Below are positions 8,683 to 17,377 of a stretch of DNA of 64,000 bases, in pieces. How positions within the stretch are numbered: the first letter of the stretch is position 1; every line of letters starts with the position of its first letter. Source of the stretch: Jiangella asiatica (GTDB lineage Bacteria; Actinomycetota; Actinomycetes; Jiangellales; Jiangellaceae); the NCBI RefSeq assembly GCF_004349065.1, contig NZ_SMKZ01000009.1:1-64000 (forward strand). The letters run 5' to 3'. A program made the translations under genes and the position numbers. The notes below the pieces were generated by a model, which made no database searches, was not told the DNA's origin, and was given only the letters and a program-made list of their open reading frames with translations.

Positions 8683-9692
8683 GCCCACCCACCGCGATCC
8701 TCGTCACCCTCGCGCTGCTGATCGCCAGCGGCTTCTTCGTCGCCGCCGAGTTCGCCCTCGTCGGCGCCAGGCGGCACCGGCTGGAACAGGCCGCGGCCAC
8801 CGGCAAGCGGGGCGCCCGCGCGGCGCTGAAGGGTGTGCGCGAGCTGTCGCTGATGCTCGCCGGCGCCCAGCTGGGCATCACCATGGTCGTGGTCGGGCTG
8901 GGCATGGTGTCAGAGCCGGCGTTCCACCACCTGCTGGAGCCGCCGCTGACCGCGGTCGGCCTGCCGGACGGGACGGCCGACGTGGTGGCGCTGGCCATCG
9001 CGCTGGCCGGGGTCACGTACCTGCACGTCGTCGTCGGCGAGATGGCGCCGAAGTCGTGGGCCATCGCGCACCCGGAGCGCTCCGCGATGCTGCTGGCTCC
9101 GCCGTTCCGCGCTTACGCGTTCGGAGTGCGCTGGCTGCTGGTCGTGCTCAACGGCCTCACCAACGTGCTGCTGCGGCTGGTGCGGGTGACGCCGCGCGAC
9201 GAGATCGCCACCGTCCGCAACCGCGAGCAGATCCATCAGCTGGTCAGCGAGTCCCGCCGGCTCGGCCTGATCGGTGATGACGACCACGGCCTGCTCACCC
9301 GTGCCCTCGGCGCGCCGGAGCAGCCGGTCCGATCGGTCATGGTGCCGGCGTCCAACATCGTCTGGGTGCCCGCCGACGCCGGCCCGCAGGACGTCATCGA
9401 GGCCGGCCGGCGCAGCGAGCGCACCCGGCTCGTGGTTCGTTCCGGCGACGGCGAGGTGGCCGGCGCGGTGCACGTGCGCGGCGCGCTGATCGCCCGGTCC
9501 ACCGGCGAGACGTGGACGGCGGGCGAGGCCGCGCTGCCGGTGGCGTTCATCTCCGCCGACGCCGACCTCGCCGGCGCCGCCGAGGTGCTGCGCAGCGCGC
9601 GCTCGCAGCTGGGCATCGTCGTCGACGCCGACGGCACCGAGGCCGGGCTGGTCAGCATGGACGACGTCGTCACGGCGGTCCTGGTGTCGTGA
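8679..9692 (+). CDS. DUF21/CBS membrane protein without CorC_HlyC domain
   Basis: The 337-residue paralogue of the upstream gene has the DUF21 membrane domain (GFFVAAEFALVGARRHRLEQ at the start, VVGEMAPKSWAI near 120) and a CBS pair (about 210-335). It ends soon after LVSMDDVVTAVL and so lacks the C-terminal CorC_HlyC domain. The CBS region is less canonical than in its neighbour: the DEYGG segment is replaced by DADGTEAGL. The GTG start overlaps the previous stop. In many actinobacteria two such genes sit in tandem, as here. Confidence 0.88.
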   Translation: MSPPTAILVTLALLIASGFFVAAEFALVGARRHRLEQAAATGKRGARAALKGVRELSLMLAGAQLGITMVVVGLGMVSEPAFHHLLEPPLTAVGLPDGTADVVALAIALAGVTYLHVVVGEMAPKSWAIAHPERSAMLLAPPFRAYAFGVRWLLVVLNGLTNVLLRLVRVTPRDEIATVRNREQIHQLVSESRRLGLIGDDDHGLLTRALGAPEQPVRSVMVPASNIVWVPADAGPQDVIEAGRRSERTRLVVRSGDGEVAGAVHVRGALIARSTGETWTAGEAALPVAFISADADLAGAAEVLRSARSQLGIVVDADGTEAGLVSMDDVVTAVLVS

Positions 9693-9696
9693 GCTG

Positions 9697-10509
9697 ATGG
9701 CGACCGGCTGGATCGCGTTCCTCACCGACTACGGCCGCGCCGACGGGTTCGTCGCCGCGTGCCACGGGGTGATAGCGCGGATCGCGCCAGCCGCCCGGGT
9801 CATCGACATCACCCACGACGTGCCGCCCCAGGACGTCCGCCACGGCGCCGTCGTCCTCGCCGACACCGTGCCGTACCTACCGTCGTCGGTCGTCGTCGGC
9901 GTCGTCGACCCCGGCGTCGGGACGGGGCGCCGGGCGGTCGTCGTCGTTGCCGGGCCGCACGTGCTGGTCGGCCCCGACAACGGGCTGCTGACGTGGGCGG
10001 CCGACGCCTGCGGCGGGGTCATGCGCGCGGCGGAGCTGACCGAGCCGGCGTACCGGCTGGCGACCGGCGCGACGACCTTCGACGGGCGCGACGTGTTCGC
10101 CCCGGCCGCAGCACACCTGGCCGCCGGCGTCGACGTCGCCGCCCTCGGCCCGGACGTGCCGGTGGAGTCGCTGGTCCGGCTGCCGTCCCCGAGGCTGGTG
10201 GTGGGCGACGGGTCGATCGAGGCCGAGGTGCACGCCGTCGACCACTTCGGGACACTGTCGCTGTCGGCCACTGTCGCGGCGCTGGAGCGCGCGGGCCTGG
10301 CGGGGGCGCCGTCGTTGCTGGTGATGGCCGGGTCACGGTCGTGGACCATGCCGCTCGGCCGGTCGTTCGCCGCGGCGCCGCCGGGCTCACCCGTTGCGCT
10401 GGTCGACTCCGCCGGGCGCCTCGCCGTCGCCGTCAACGCCGGTCGTGCCGCAGCCGTTCTGGGGCTCGACGTGGGCGACCGCGTGACAGTCCGCGCCCCT
10501 CGGCTGTAG
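9697..10509 (+). CDS. SAM hydroxide adenosyltransferase (SAM hydrolase, DUF62 family)
   Basis: The 270-residue protein matches the S-adenosyl-L-methionine hydrolase family: FLTDYG near residue 8, the Asp/Arg/His-region residues in DITHDVPPQDV and VVDPGVGTGRRAV, then VGPDNGLLTWA, TFDGRDVFAPAAAHLA and VDHFGTLSLS. Family members split SAM to adenosine and methionine with water; halogenating relatives use chloride or fluoride. Nothing here suggests a halogenase, which usually carries extra loop residues that I cannot confirm by eye. ATG 9697 follows the upstream stop by 4 bp, so it is probably in one operon with the DUF21/CBS genes. Confidence 0.88.
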   Translation: MATGWIAFLTDYGRADGFVAACHGVIARIAPAARVIDITHDVPPQDVRHGAVVLADTVPYLPSSVVVGVVDPGVGTGRRAVVVVAGPHVLVGPDNGLLTWAADACGGVMRAAELTEPAYRLATGATTFDGRDVFAPAAAHLAAGVDVAALGPDVPVESLVRLPSPRLVVGDGSIEAEVHAVDHFGTLSLSATVAALERAGLAGAPSLLVMAGSRSWTMPLGRSFAAAPPGSPVALVDSAGRLAVAVNAGRAAAVLGLDVGDRVTVRAPRL

Positions 10510-10562
10510 CTATCAGGTGGACGGCGGGGTGTGGGCACGGTTCCCGGCCTCGCTGTGCCTCA

Positions 10563-10669
10563 TGATCATCAACGATCGCCGAGATCACGAGGATTGTGTG
10601 TGCCTCACCTGCTTGCAGGCCTGGTGGAGCGCGAGAACACCTAGTGATGTCACGGATCGTTGATGATCA
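10563..10669. repeat. Long imperfect palindrome (second palindromic element type)
   Basis: The ends are a perfect 15-bp inverted repeat: TGATCATCAACGATC at 10563-10577 and its complement at 10655-10669. The inner arms are partly complementary (GAGATCACGAGG against CCTAGTGATGTC). An inner hairpin CCTGC-TT-GCAGG sits at 10608-10619. It fills the 200-bp gap between the convergent SAM hydrolase and small membrane protein genes; nothing else was seen in this gap. It is distinct from the 92-bp elements but shares a TGATCA core near its ends. Confidence 0.6.
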
Positions 10670-10709
10670 CTGGAGGCAAGGCAGGCCCTCCCGGACGGGA
10701 CGGGGTGGT

Positions 10710-11021
10710 TCAGGCGGCGGGACGGGTGTGCTGGCGGCGCCAGGGGTCGGTCTGCCAGTTCCGGGCGTGGACGAGGCCGACGGCGAGCACGCCGAGCGCG
10801 GCCGCGGACCAGCCCGCCTCCGGGTGTTCCGCGACGTCGGCGAAGTACCAGGCCACGCCCGCGATGACCAGCCCGAACCAGCCGATCACGACGTTGATGG
10901 TCGCGCCGTGGCCGAACGGGCTGGGGTTGGTCGTGCGACCGGTGCTGCCCTCCATGTAGTAGGGCAGGCCGTTGCCGGCGAAGAACCCGGCGACGAAGGC
11001 GAGCAGGGTGGTGAGCAGCAT
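10710..11021 (-). CDS. Small membrane protein of unknown function
   Basis: The 103-residue protein has three hydrophobic segments: MLLTTLLAFVAGFFAGNGLPYY at the start, VVIGWFGLVIAGVAWYFADV near 45-65, and GWSAAALGVLAVGLVHA near 72-88. The tail is basic and probably cytoplasmic. ATG 11021 is preceded by GAAAGG at a good distance. It lies 11 bp downstream of the tetR gene on the same strand, so it is likely co-transcribed and repressed with it. I do not recognise a named family. Confidence 0.7.
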   Translation of the reverse strand: MLLTTLLAFVAGFFAGNGLPYYMEGSTGRTTNPSPFGHGATINVVIGWFGLVIAGVAWYFADVAEHPEAGWSAAALGVLAVGLVHARNWQTDPWRRQHTRPAA

Positions 11022-11032
11022 GGTGGCGCCTT

Positions 11033-11650
11033 TCAGCGGTCGGAGCGGTCGGAGCTGTCGGATCGATCGTGACGGTGGACGAGGGGGAGCAGGACGTCGT
11101 CGACGAGGTGGGCAATGACGCCGTCGTCGAGCGACTCGCCGGTGACGAAGACGCGCGAGAAGAGAATCGCCGAGCTGACCTCGGCGAGCAGTTCGTGGTC
11201 GACGGCGCCCGGCGCGTCGCCGCGCTCGCAGGCCCGGCGGAGTACCGGGGCGAAGCTCTCGCGCTTGCCGTCGATCAGTCGCGACCGCACGGCGCGGGCC
11301 AGCTCGGCGTCGTCGCGCATGGCCGTCATCAGGCCCAGGACCAGCTGGGCGCTCTGACCGACGAGGCGGTCGCGCATGTCCTGGAGCACGAGGGTGAGGT
11401 CGGTGCGCAAATCTGCGGTGTCCGGGCCCGAGTCGTGGTCGCCGGCCTGGTCGCGGGTGTGGCGTTCCACCGCCGCCACGACCAGCTCGGCCTTGCCGGA
11501 CCAGCGGCGGTAGATGGTGGCCTTGCTGGCCCGGGCCCGTGCGGCGACGGCGTCCATGCTCATCGCGCCGTAGCCGATTTGGGCCAGCAGCTCCAGGGTG
11601 GCCAGCAGGATGGCGTCCTCCCGGGCCTCGGCCCGTGGTCTCGGCGACAT
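11033..11650 (-). CDS. TetR-family transcriptional regulator
   Basis: The 205-residue protein has an N-terminal TetR helix-turn-helix (about residues 8-60; MSMDAVAARARASKATIYRRW is the recognition part) and a ligand-binding C-terminal domain. The last residues are a run of Arg, Asp and Ser encoded by short tandem repeats (RSDSSDRSDR). ATG 11650 lies 22 bp from a perfect palindrome at 11673-11687, which is probably its operator. It heads a two-gene operon with the small membrane protein and is divergent from the YCII-domain gene, both likely targets. The ligand is unknown. Confidence 0.88.
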   Translation of the reverse strand: MSPRPRAEAREDAILLATLELLAQIGYGAMSMDAVAARARASKATIYRRWSGKAELVVAAVERHTRDQAGDHDSGPDTADLRTDLTLVLQDMRDRLVGQSAQLVLGLMTAMRDDAELARAVRSRLIDGKRESFAPVLRRACERGDAPGAVDHELLAEVSSAILFSRVFVTGESLDDGVIAHLVDDVLLPLVHRHDRSDSSDRSDR

Positions 11651-11672
11651 GGCGTCCCTCGTACGATTCGAA

Positions 11673-11687
11673 ACGAAACGGTTTCGT
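11673..11687. promoter_or_regulatory. TetR operator candidate
   Basis: ACGAAAC-G-GTTTCGT is a perfect 7-1-7 inverted repeat 23 bp upstream of the tetR start. It has the size and symmetry of TetR-family operators and sits in the divergent promoter region. Confidence 0.65.
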
Positions 11688-11811
11688 ACACATTAGCGTT
11701 CGGTCGGAGCGAAGGCAAGACGCGGGATTCGTCCTGGTGCGGATGTCGAGACGGCGCCGTCGGTTCCGACGTATCGGGTGAGAGCTCTCGGCGACGCGGC
11801 GGAGGCACCCC

Positions 11812-12180
11812 GTGAAGTACCTGATCCTGATCTACCACGAAACCGGCGCCCAGCGGCCCCGGCCGAACTGCGACGACCTGCGGCGCGACCGCATCCGGGC
11901 GCACCTCGCGCTCACCGACGACCTGGCCGCCGACGGGGAGATGATCGCGGCCGAGTCGCTGGCCCACCCCTCGCAGGCGCGCCGGGTGCTCGCCTGCGAG
12001 GGCGGCGTGGCCACCATCGACGGCGCGTTCGCCGGCGCGCACGAGCACCTGGCCGGCTTCTACCTGGTCGAATGCGAGACCATGGACCGCGCCGTCGAGC
12101 GCGCCGCCCGCATCCCGGAGGCGGCCGACGGTCTCGTCGAGGTCCGCCCCGTGCTCGCCCGCGGCGGCCTGGAGATGTGA
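11812..12180 (+). CDS. YCII/DGPF-domain protein
   Basis: The 122-residue single-domain protein belongs to the YCII-related family (DGPF group). It starts MKYLILIYHE, has LAADGEMIAAESLAHPSQARRV in the middle, DGAFAGAHEHLAGFYLVE where the family shows DGPFaEaKE-LgGyyv, and ends with ARIPEAADGLVEVRPV. Family members are small ferredoxin-like proteins, often next to ECF sigma factors; here the neighbour is a TetR gene instead. The biochemical role is unknown. The start is GTG 11812 with GGAGG a few bases upstream. Confidence 0.85.
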   Translation: MKYLILIYHETGAQRPRPNCDDLRRDRIRAHLALTDDLAADGEMIAAESLAHPSQARRVLACEGGVATIDGAFAGAHEHLAGFYLVECETMDRAVERAARIPEAADGLVEVRPVLARGGLEM

Positions 12181-12195
12181 CGTCCACGCCGATGC

Positions 12196-13146
12196 TCAGG
12201 TCAGTGCTATCACCCGCTTGCCGCGGGCATGACCGGTCTCGACGGCTCGGTGCGCCACCGCGACGTCCTCCAGCGGGTAGATCCGGTCGACGACGGGGCG
12301 AAGGTCGCCGCGCTCGACGTACCCGGCCAGCACCTCGAGGTCGCTCGCGCGCGCCTTCGTCAGGTGCACCCGAACCCGCGGCCCGGGTAGCAGAGGTGAC
12401 ACCAGTGCGTACGGCACCGCCCGGGTGACGATGGTCGCCATCCGCCCACCGCGGGCGAGCAGCCGGCGGTAGCCGCGGACGCCGGTGCCGTGCGCGTCGA
12501 CGATCACGTCGAACCGCTCGCCGGTGGGTGGGCCGGCAGCGTAGTCGAGGACGTCGACGGCGCCGAGCTCGCGACACAGGTCCGCGCTGCCCGCACCGGC
12601 GACGGCGGTGACCGCGGCGCCCATCGCGTGGGCGAGCTGCACCGCGGCGCTGCCGACGCCGCCGCCGGCCGCGACGATCAGCGCGCGGTCGCCGGCGCGC
12701 AGGCGCACGGTGTCGCGCAGCACCTGCAGCGCCGTCACCCCCACCGTCGGCAGCGCCGCGGCCGCGACGAGGTCGAGGTCGCGCGGTGCCGCGGCGCACC
12801 GGTCCCGCCGCACCGCGACGTACTCGGCCGTGGTGCCGAGCCGGGTGGGCAGCCCGCCGACGTAGGCCCAGACCTGGCTGCCCGCGGGCAGGTCGGTGAC
12901 GTCGTCGCCGGTCAGGATCACCTCGCCGGCCAGGTCGAGGCCCACGCCTTTCGGGAACCGCCAGCCGGTGGCGACCCGCATCGCGCCGGAGCGCATGAGC
13001 GCGTCGCTGGGGTTGACGCTCGCGCCGTGCACCCGGACGAGCACCTCGCGGCGGCCGGGGCGGGGTATGTCGACGGTGTCGATCCGCAGCACGTCCGGGT
13101 CGCCGTAGCGGTGGTACCGGGCGACGCGCATGGCGGTGGATGTCAT
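12196..13146 (-). CDS. NADPH:quinone reductase-like MDR oxidoreductase
   Basis: The 316-residue protein belongs to the medium-chain dehydrogenase/reductase superfamily, quinone oxidoreductase type. It has the N-terminal GroES-like half (VLVRVHGASVNPSDALMRSG, then GLDLAGEV), and a Rossmann half with LIVAAGGGVGSAAVQLAHAMGAAVTAV. The zinc-ligand residues of alcohol dehydrogenases are absent. Such enzymes reduce quinones or enones with NADPH. ATG 13146 is preferred because GGAG lies 8 nt upstream; a GTG at 13155 overlaps the stop of the upstream membrane-protein gene. It is the second gene of that operon, under the control of the TAAGA/TCTTA sites. Confidence 0.85.
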   Translation of the reverse strand: MTSTAMRVARYHRYGDPDVLRIDTVDIPRPGRREVLVRVHGASVNPSDALMRSGAMRVATGWRFPKGVGLDLAGEVILTGDDVTDLPAGSQVWAYVGGLPTRLGTTAEYVAVRRDRCAAAPRDLDLVAAAALPTVGVTALQVLRDTVRLRAGDRALIVAAGGGVGSAAVQLAHAMGAAVTAVAGAGSADLCRELGAVDVLDYAAGPPTGERFDVIVDAHGTGVRGYRRLLARGGRMATIVTRAVPYALVSPLLPGPRVRVHLTKARASDLEVLAGYVERGDLRPVVDRIYPLEDVAVAHRAVETGHARGKRVIALT

Positions 13147-13151
13147 GGCTG

Positions 13152-14201
13152 TCACTCCGCTCCGGCAGTCGAGGGCACCCCGGCCGCGCCGGACCCCGTC
13201 GTCGGGGAGGTCTTCGGAGCGTCGTCAGCGGACACCGCGGCCGCGCGTTGGGCGGCCCGCCGCACGCCGGCCGCGTACAGCAGGATGCCGGCGGTGAGCC
13301 AACCCGCCAGCACCAGCCCTGGGCCGGCGGCGGCGGCGCCGTCGAAGTAGGCGACCGAGCGCAACAGGCTGCCGGTGGCGCCGGGCGGCAGGAACTGGCC
13401 GAGCGTTCCCCAGCCGGCCGGCAGCAGCTCCGGCGCGCTGGCCAGCCCGGACAGCGGGTTGCCGAGCAGGATGAGCGCGATGGCGCCAAGGCCGAGTCCG
13501 GCGTTGCCCAGCGCGGTCCGCAGGCCGAGGATCGCCCAGGCCGCCGCGGAGATGCCGAGCGCCGCGGCTGCTGCCGTCGCCCAGTAGTTCCCGTCGAACG
13601 TGCCGAAGCCGAACTGTATGAGCGCGGTGAGGGCCAGCCCGCCGACGACGGCGAAACCGACGGCGCCGGCGGCCTGCTGGCGCGGCCCGCGGACCGTCAT
13701 GAGCAGCACGACCGCGGCGATCCAGCCGCCGAGGGCGAGCGGCAGCGCGCCGGCCGCGAGCCCGGCGCCCGTGGGGTCGTCGGCGGGAAAGGGCCGGACG
13801 TCCTCGACCGGGATCTCGGTGCCCTCCTCGTCACCGAGCCGGTCGGCGACGGCACGCAGCTGGGTGGCGACGGCGTTGCTGGCGGCGGAGGCGATCAGCA
13901 TCCGCGGCCCGGACTCGCCCAGCACCAGGGCGCCGTAGGCCTCCCGGTCCAGGATCAGCTCGCGGGCGCGTGCGGCGTTCTCGGCCGAGGTGACGGCGTA
14001 ACCGCCGGGCTGTGCCGCCTCGAGTCCGTCGGCGACGTCCTGGACGGCGACCGGGTCGCCCACGACGGCGACCGGAACGTCGTGCGGGCCGGAGTGCAGC
14101 GGTGGCAGGGCGAACGCGGACAGCAGCACCACGACGAGCGCCGCCAGCCCGCCGACGACGACGGTGACCTGGCGCCAGCCGGCCGGTTCCGACTCTGGCA
14201 T
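13152..14201 (-). CDS. Multi-pass membrane protein, ABC-2/YhgE-like
   Basis: The 349-residue protein has one N-terminal helix (about 15-35), an extracytoplasmic domain of about 120 residues, and then about six helices. This layout (one helix, outer domain, helix bundle) resembles ABC-2 type permeases and YhgE/Pip-like proteins, which often accompany MMPL exporters or drug transporters. No ATPase partner is nearby. ATG 14201 is fixed by GGAGG just upstream (minus strand). It is divergent from a tetR gene, with two matching operator-like sites between. Confidence 0.7.
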   Translation of the reverse strand: MPESEPAGWRQVTVVVGGLAALVVVLLSAFALPPLHSGPHDVPVAVVGDPVAVQDVADGLEAAQPGGYAVTSAENAARARELILDREAYGALVLGESGPRMLIASAASNAVATQLRAVADRLGDEEGTEIPVEDVRPFPADDPTGAGLAAGALPLALGGWIAAVVLLMTVRGPRQQAAGAVGFAVVGGLALTALIQFGFGTFDGNYWATAAAAALGISAAAWAILGLRTALGNAGLGLGAIALILLGNPLSGLASAPELLPAGWGTLGQFLPPGATGSLLRSVAYFDGAAAAGPGLVLAGWLTAGILLYAAGVRRAAQRAAAVSADDAPKTSPTTGSGAAGVPSTAGAE

Positions 14202-14215
14202 CGAATCCTCCAAGT

Positions 14216-14282
14216 TAAGAAACGGTGAGTATCTTATTGACACGACGGTAGGATATGGAAATAAGAAACGCAACGTCTCTTA
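14216..14282. promoter_or_regulatory. Two matching TetR-type operators (TAAGA-N11-TCTTA)
   Basis: Two 21-bp sites share the same form, TAAGA-N11-TCTTA: 14216-14236 and 14262-14282. Both begin TAAGAAACG. They flank a TTGACA hexamer (14237-14242) in the divergent promoter region of the membrane-protein operon and the tetR gene. Two sites with equal half-site spacing point to binding by the adjacent TetR protein. Confidence 0.65.
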
Positions 14283-14292
14283 GGGAGGGGTG

Positions 14293-14883
14293 ATGTCGGC
14301 GACACCCACGGTGCGCCGGCGCGGCGAGGCGCTCGAGGCCGCGATCTACGACGCCGTCTGGGCCGAGCTCGCCGAGGTGGGCTACGCCGGCCTCACCATC
14401 GGCGCCGTCGCCGACCGCGCCCGGACCAGCAAGGCCGTCCTGTACCGGCGCTGGCCGGGCCGGGCCGAGCTGGTCTTCGCCGCGCTCGTGCAGCACGTAC
14501 CGAAGGCCGCCGACGTGCCCGACACCGGCGACCTCCGGTCCGACCTGGTCACCTTCCTGCGGTCCATCGCGGCGAACTGGGCGACGCGGAGCATCGACGC
14601 GCTGTGGGGGCTGCTGGCTGAGACGGCCCGCGACCCGGCGCTGGCGGCGCTGGTCCGGTCCGAGCTGGCCGACCAGGTCCGCGAGGGTCCGATGACGGTC
14701 ATGGTCGAGCGGGCCGTGCGGCGCGGCGAGGTCGATCCCGCCGTCGTCTCGCCCCGGATGCTGCGCGTCCCACTGGACCTGGTGCGCAGCGAGCTGTTGC
14801 TGAACGGGGCGATCACCGGCACCGCCGTCGAGGAGATCGTCGACGACGTCTTCCTGCCGCTGGTACGTCCGCGCACCGTGTGA
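14293..14883 (+). CDS. TetR-family transcriptional regulator
   Basis: The 196-residue protein has a TetR helix-turn-helix in residues ~10-60 (LTIGAVADRARTSKAVLYRRW) followed by an all-helical sensor domain that ends VEEIVDDVFLPLVRP, very like the other TetR at 11033-11650. The start is ATG 14293 (a GTG directly before it is also possible) after a GGGAGGGG run. It is divergent from the membrane-protein operon and 91 bp upstream of the MMPL transporter gene on the same strand. It probably represses both through the paired TAAGA/TCTTA sites. Confidence 0.88.
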   Translation: MSATPTVRRRGEALEAAIYDAVWAELAEVGYAGLTIGAVADRARTSKAVLYRRWPGRAELVFAALVQHVPKAADVPDTGDLRSDLVTFLRSIAANWATRSIDALWGLLAETARDPALAALVRSELADQVREGPMTVMVERAVRRGEVDPAVVSPRMLRVPLDLVRSELLLNGAITGTAVEEIVDDVFLPLVRPRTV

Positions 14884-14974
14884 TCTGCGTCGCATCCCGA
14901 GATGCGATGTCACGTCCTCGCGGCGTCGCGGGTCTCGTGTGCGGAACGAGCCCCGCGAGCTGAGGTGGACGGAG

Positions 14975-17221
14975 ATGTTGAGGAGACTGTCAGGCCTGGC
15001 GACCCGGCGGCGGCGGGCGGTGCTGGTGGTCACCGTGCTGCTCGTGCTGGTCGCCGGCGTGGCGAGCAGCACGTTGTTCGGCAAGCTGTCGGCTGGCGGC
15101 TGGGACGACCCCGGCTCGGAGTCCGGCCAGGCCACCGACCTGCTGGAGGACACCTTCGGCCAGTCGCCGCCCAACCTCGCCCTGCTGGTGACCGCCGGCG
15201 ACGGAGTGGACGACCCCGCCGTGTCGGCCGCGGGCGCGGAGCTGGCGCAACGCCTGGCCGACGAGCCGCACGTCCGCGACGTCGTGTCGTACTGGACCGC
15301 CGGGCAGGCGACGCAGCTGCGCAGCGAGGACGGCGAGAAGGCGCTCGTCCTCGCGACGATCACCGGTGACGAGACCGAGGTCAACGAGCGCGTCGGCGGG
15401 CTGGCCGACGACTACGGCGGTTCGCTCGCCGACGGGGTCACCGTCGAGGTGGGCGGCTTCGCGGCGTTCTCGCACGAGCTCACCGAGCAGAGCGAGAAGG
15501 ACGTCGTCACCGGCGAGCTGATCGTCTTCCCGGTCACGCTGATCGCGCTGGTCCTGGTGTTCGGCGGGGTGCTGGCGGCGCTGTTGCCGCTGGCCGTGGC
15601 GGGTGTGACCGCGATGCTGGCGATGGGTCTGTTGTGGGTGCTGGCCGAGATGACCGAGCTGTCGGTGCTGGCGGCCAACGTGGTGACGCTGGCCGGCCTC
15701 GGTCTGGCCATCGACTACAGCCTGCTCATGGTCAACCGGTTCCGCGAGGAGCTGGCGTCCGGCCGCGAGGTGCCCGACGCGATCCGCGCCACCATGGCAT
15801 CGGCGGGCCGGACCGTGGTGTTCGCGTCGCTGACCGTGTGCATCGCGCTGGCCACGCTGACGCTGTTCCCGCTGGGCGCCATGCGCTCGCTCGGCTATGC
15901 CGGCGTGGTGACCGCGCTGCTGGCGGCGGCGGCGTCCCTGGTGGTGCTGCCGGCGCTGTTCGCGGTGCTCGGCAACAAGGTGGCGGCGACGAGGTTCCGC
16001 CGGCGGCCGGCCGGCGACGCCGCGGCCGAGAACGGCTTCTGGCACCGGCTGGCGATGTTCGTGATGCGCCGGCCCATCCCGATCGCGACCGCCGTCATCG
16101 CCGTCCTCATGCTGCTCGGCGCGCCGTTCCTCGGCATGAAGCTGGGCTATCTGGACGAGCGGGTGATGCCGGAGTCGTCGCAGTCGCGGCACGTGGCCAC
16201 CACCATCCGGGAGGAGTTCCCCTCCGGCGAGCAGGAGGCGCTGCAGGTCGTGGCGCCGTCGGCCGTCGCCGAGGCGGAGGCCGGACCGGACCCCGTCGTC
16301 GTCGACGACTACGCCGCGCAGTTGTCCGCCCTGGACAACGTGAGCCGGGTCGACGGACTCACCGGCAGCTACGTCGACGGCGCCCAGGTCGCGCCGGCCG
16401 GGCCGCAGCACGAGCGGTTCGCAGCGGGCGACGCGGTGTACTGGGTGGTCGTGCCCGACCCGGGGACCACCGACCAGACCCGGGACCTGGTGACCGCCGT
16501 CCGGGCCGCCGACGCGCCGTTCGAGACCGTGGTCGGCGGGACCCCGGCGATGGCCGAGGACTCCGACCGTGCGTTGCTGGACCGGCTGCCGCTGGCCCTG
16601 GGCGGGGTCGGGCTGGCGATGGTGGTGCTGCTGTTCCTGCTGACCGGAAGCGTGGTGCTGCCGTTCCTCGCCCTGGTGCTCAGCACGCTGAGCCTGTCCG
16701 CGACGTTCGGCGCGATGGTGTGGATCTTCCAGGACGGCAATCTCTCCGACCTGTTCGGCTTCACCGTCACCGGCACGACCATCTCGACCGTCCCGGTGAT
16801 GCTGTTCGCGCTCGCGTTCGGGCTGGCCATGGACTACCAGGTGTTCATGCTGTCGCGCATCCGCGAGGAGTACGAACGCGGCGCCTCCCCGACGGCCGCC
16901 GTCGCGCTCGGGCTGGAACGGGTCGGGCGCATCGTGACGGCGGCGGCGGTCCTGATCTCGATCGTGTTCCTGGCGTTCCTGATCTCCGACATCACCTACA
17001 TGAAGGCCTTCGGCGTAGGCCTACCGCTGGCCGTGCTGATCGACGCGACGCTGATCCGCGGAGCCCTGCTGCCGGCGGCGATGCGCCTGGGCGGCCGGGC
17101 GACGTGGTGGGCTCCCGGCCCGCTGCGCCGCCTGCACGCCCGCTTCGGCCTGCGCGAGTCGTCAGCGTCGGCCGCCGAGGACCCCGCGTCGACCGGTTCG
17201 GAGCACGCCGCCGTCAAGTGA
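14975..17221 (+). CDS. MMPL-family RND transporter
   Basis: The 748-residue protein has the MmpL architecture: a first membrane helix (about 15-35), a periplasm-side domain, a block of helices, a second outer domain and a second block. The two RND signature segments are GLAIDYSLLMVNRFREE near residue 255 and GLAMDYQVFMLSRIREEY near 620, each with the Asp-Tyr pair implicated in proton coupling. MMPL proteins export lipids, siderophores or drugs. ATG 14975 follows GGACGGAG. The gene lies downstream of the tetR gene, so it may be induced by an exported compound. The next feature is a 92-bp palindromic element. Confidence 0.9.
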   Translation: MLRRLSGLATRRRRAVLVVTVLLVLVAGVASSTLFGKLSAGGWDDPGSESGQATDLLEDTFGQSPPNLALLVTAGDGVDDPAVSAAGAELAQRLADEPHVRDVVSYWTAGQATQLRSEDGEKALVLATITGDETEVNERVGGLADDYGGSLADGVTVEVGGFAAFSHELTEQSEKDVVTGELIVFPVTLIALVLVFGGVLAALLPLAVAGVTAMLAMGLLWVLAEMTELSVLAANVVTLAGLGLAIDYSLLMVNRFREELASGREVPDAIRATMASAGRTVVFASLTVCIALATLTLFPLGAMRSLGYAGVVTALLAAAASLVVLPALFAVLGNKVAATRFRRRPAGDAAAENGFWHRLAMFVMRRPIPIATAVIAVLMLLGAPFLGMKLGYLDERVMPESSQSRHVATTIREEFPSGEQEALQVVAPSAVAEAEAGPDPVVVDDYAAQLSALDNVSRVDGLTGSYVDGAQVAPAGPQHERFAAGDAVYWVVVPDPGTTDQTRDLVTAVRAADAPFETVVGGTPAMAEDSDRALLDRLPLALGGVGLAMVVLLFLLTGSVVLPFLALVLSTLSLSATFGAMVWIFQDGNLSDLFGFTVTGTTISTVPVMLFALAFGLAMDYQVFMLSRIREEYERGASPTAAVALGLERVGRIVTAAAVLISIVFLAFLISDITYMKAFGVGLPLAVLIDATLIRGALLPAAMRLGGRATWWAPGPLRRLHARFGLRESSASAAEDPASTGSEHAAVK

Positions 17222-17250
17222 GCGCTGGTGTGTGATCGCTGCGGCCAGGG

Positions 17251-17342
17251 CGAAATGATCACGTTCAGCAGGATCACCCGAGCCTCACCATGATTGCGAG
17301 CATGGTGAGACACGAGATCTCGTGCTGAACGTGATCATTTCG
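17251..17342. repeat. 92-bp palindromic element, copy 1
   Basis: The element has perfect 20-bp terminal inverted repeats (CGAAATGATCACGTTCAG plus CA, and the complement). Inside are a 14-bp palindrome CACGAGATCTCGTG and a hairpin of CACCATG with CATGGTG. It lies between the convergent MMPL and PheRS-like genes. The reverse complement of this copy matches copy 2 (35208-35299) at 91 of 92 positions. Confidence 0.9.
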
Positions 17343-17377
17343 AGGTCCGGGGCACGGACGGATGCGGCAGAAGTGTG

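Noticed and set aside
9697-10509. SAM hydrolase considered as a chlorinase or fluorinase
   Set aside because: No halogen-specific insertion or biosynthetic context was visible; the hydrolase is the far more common member.
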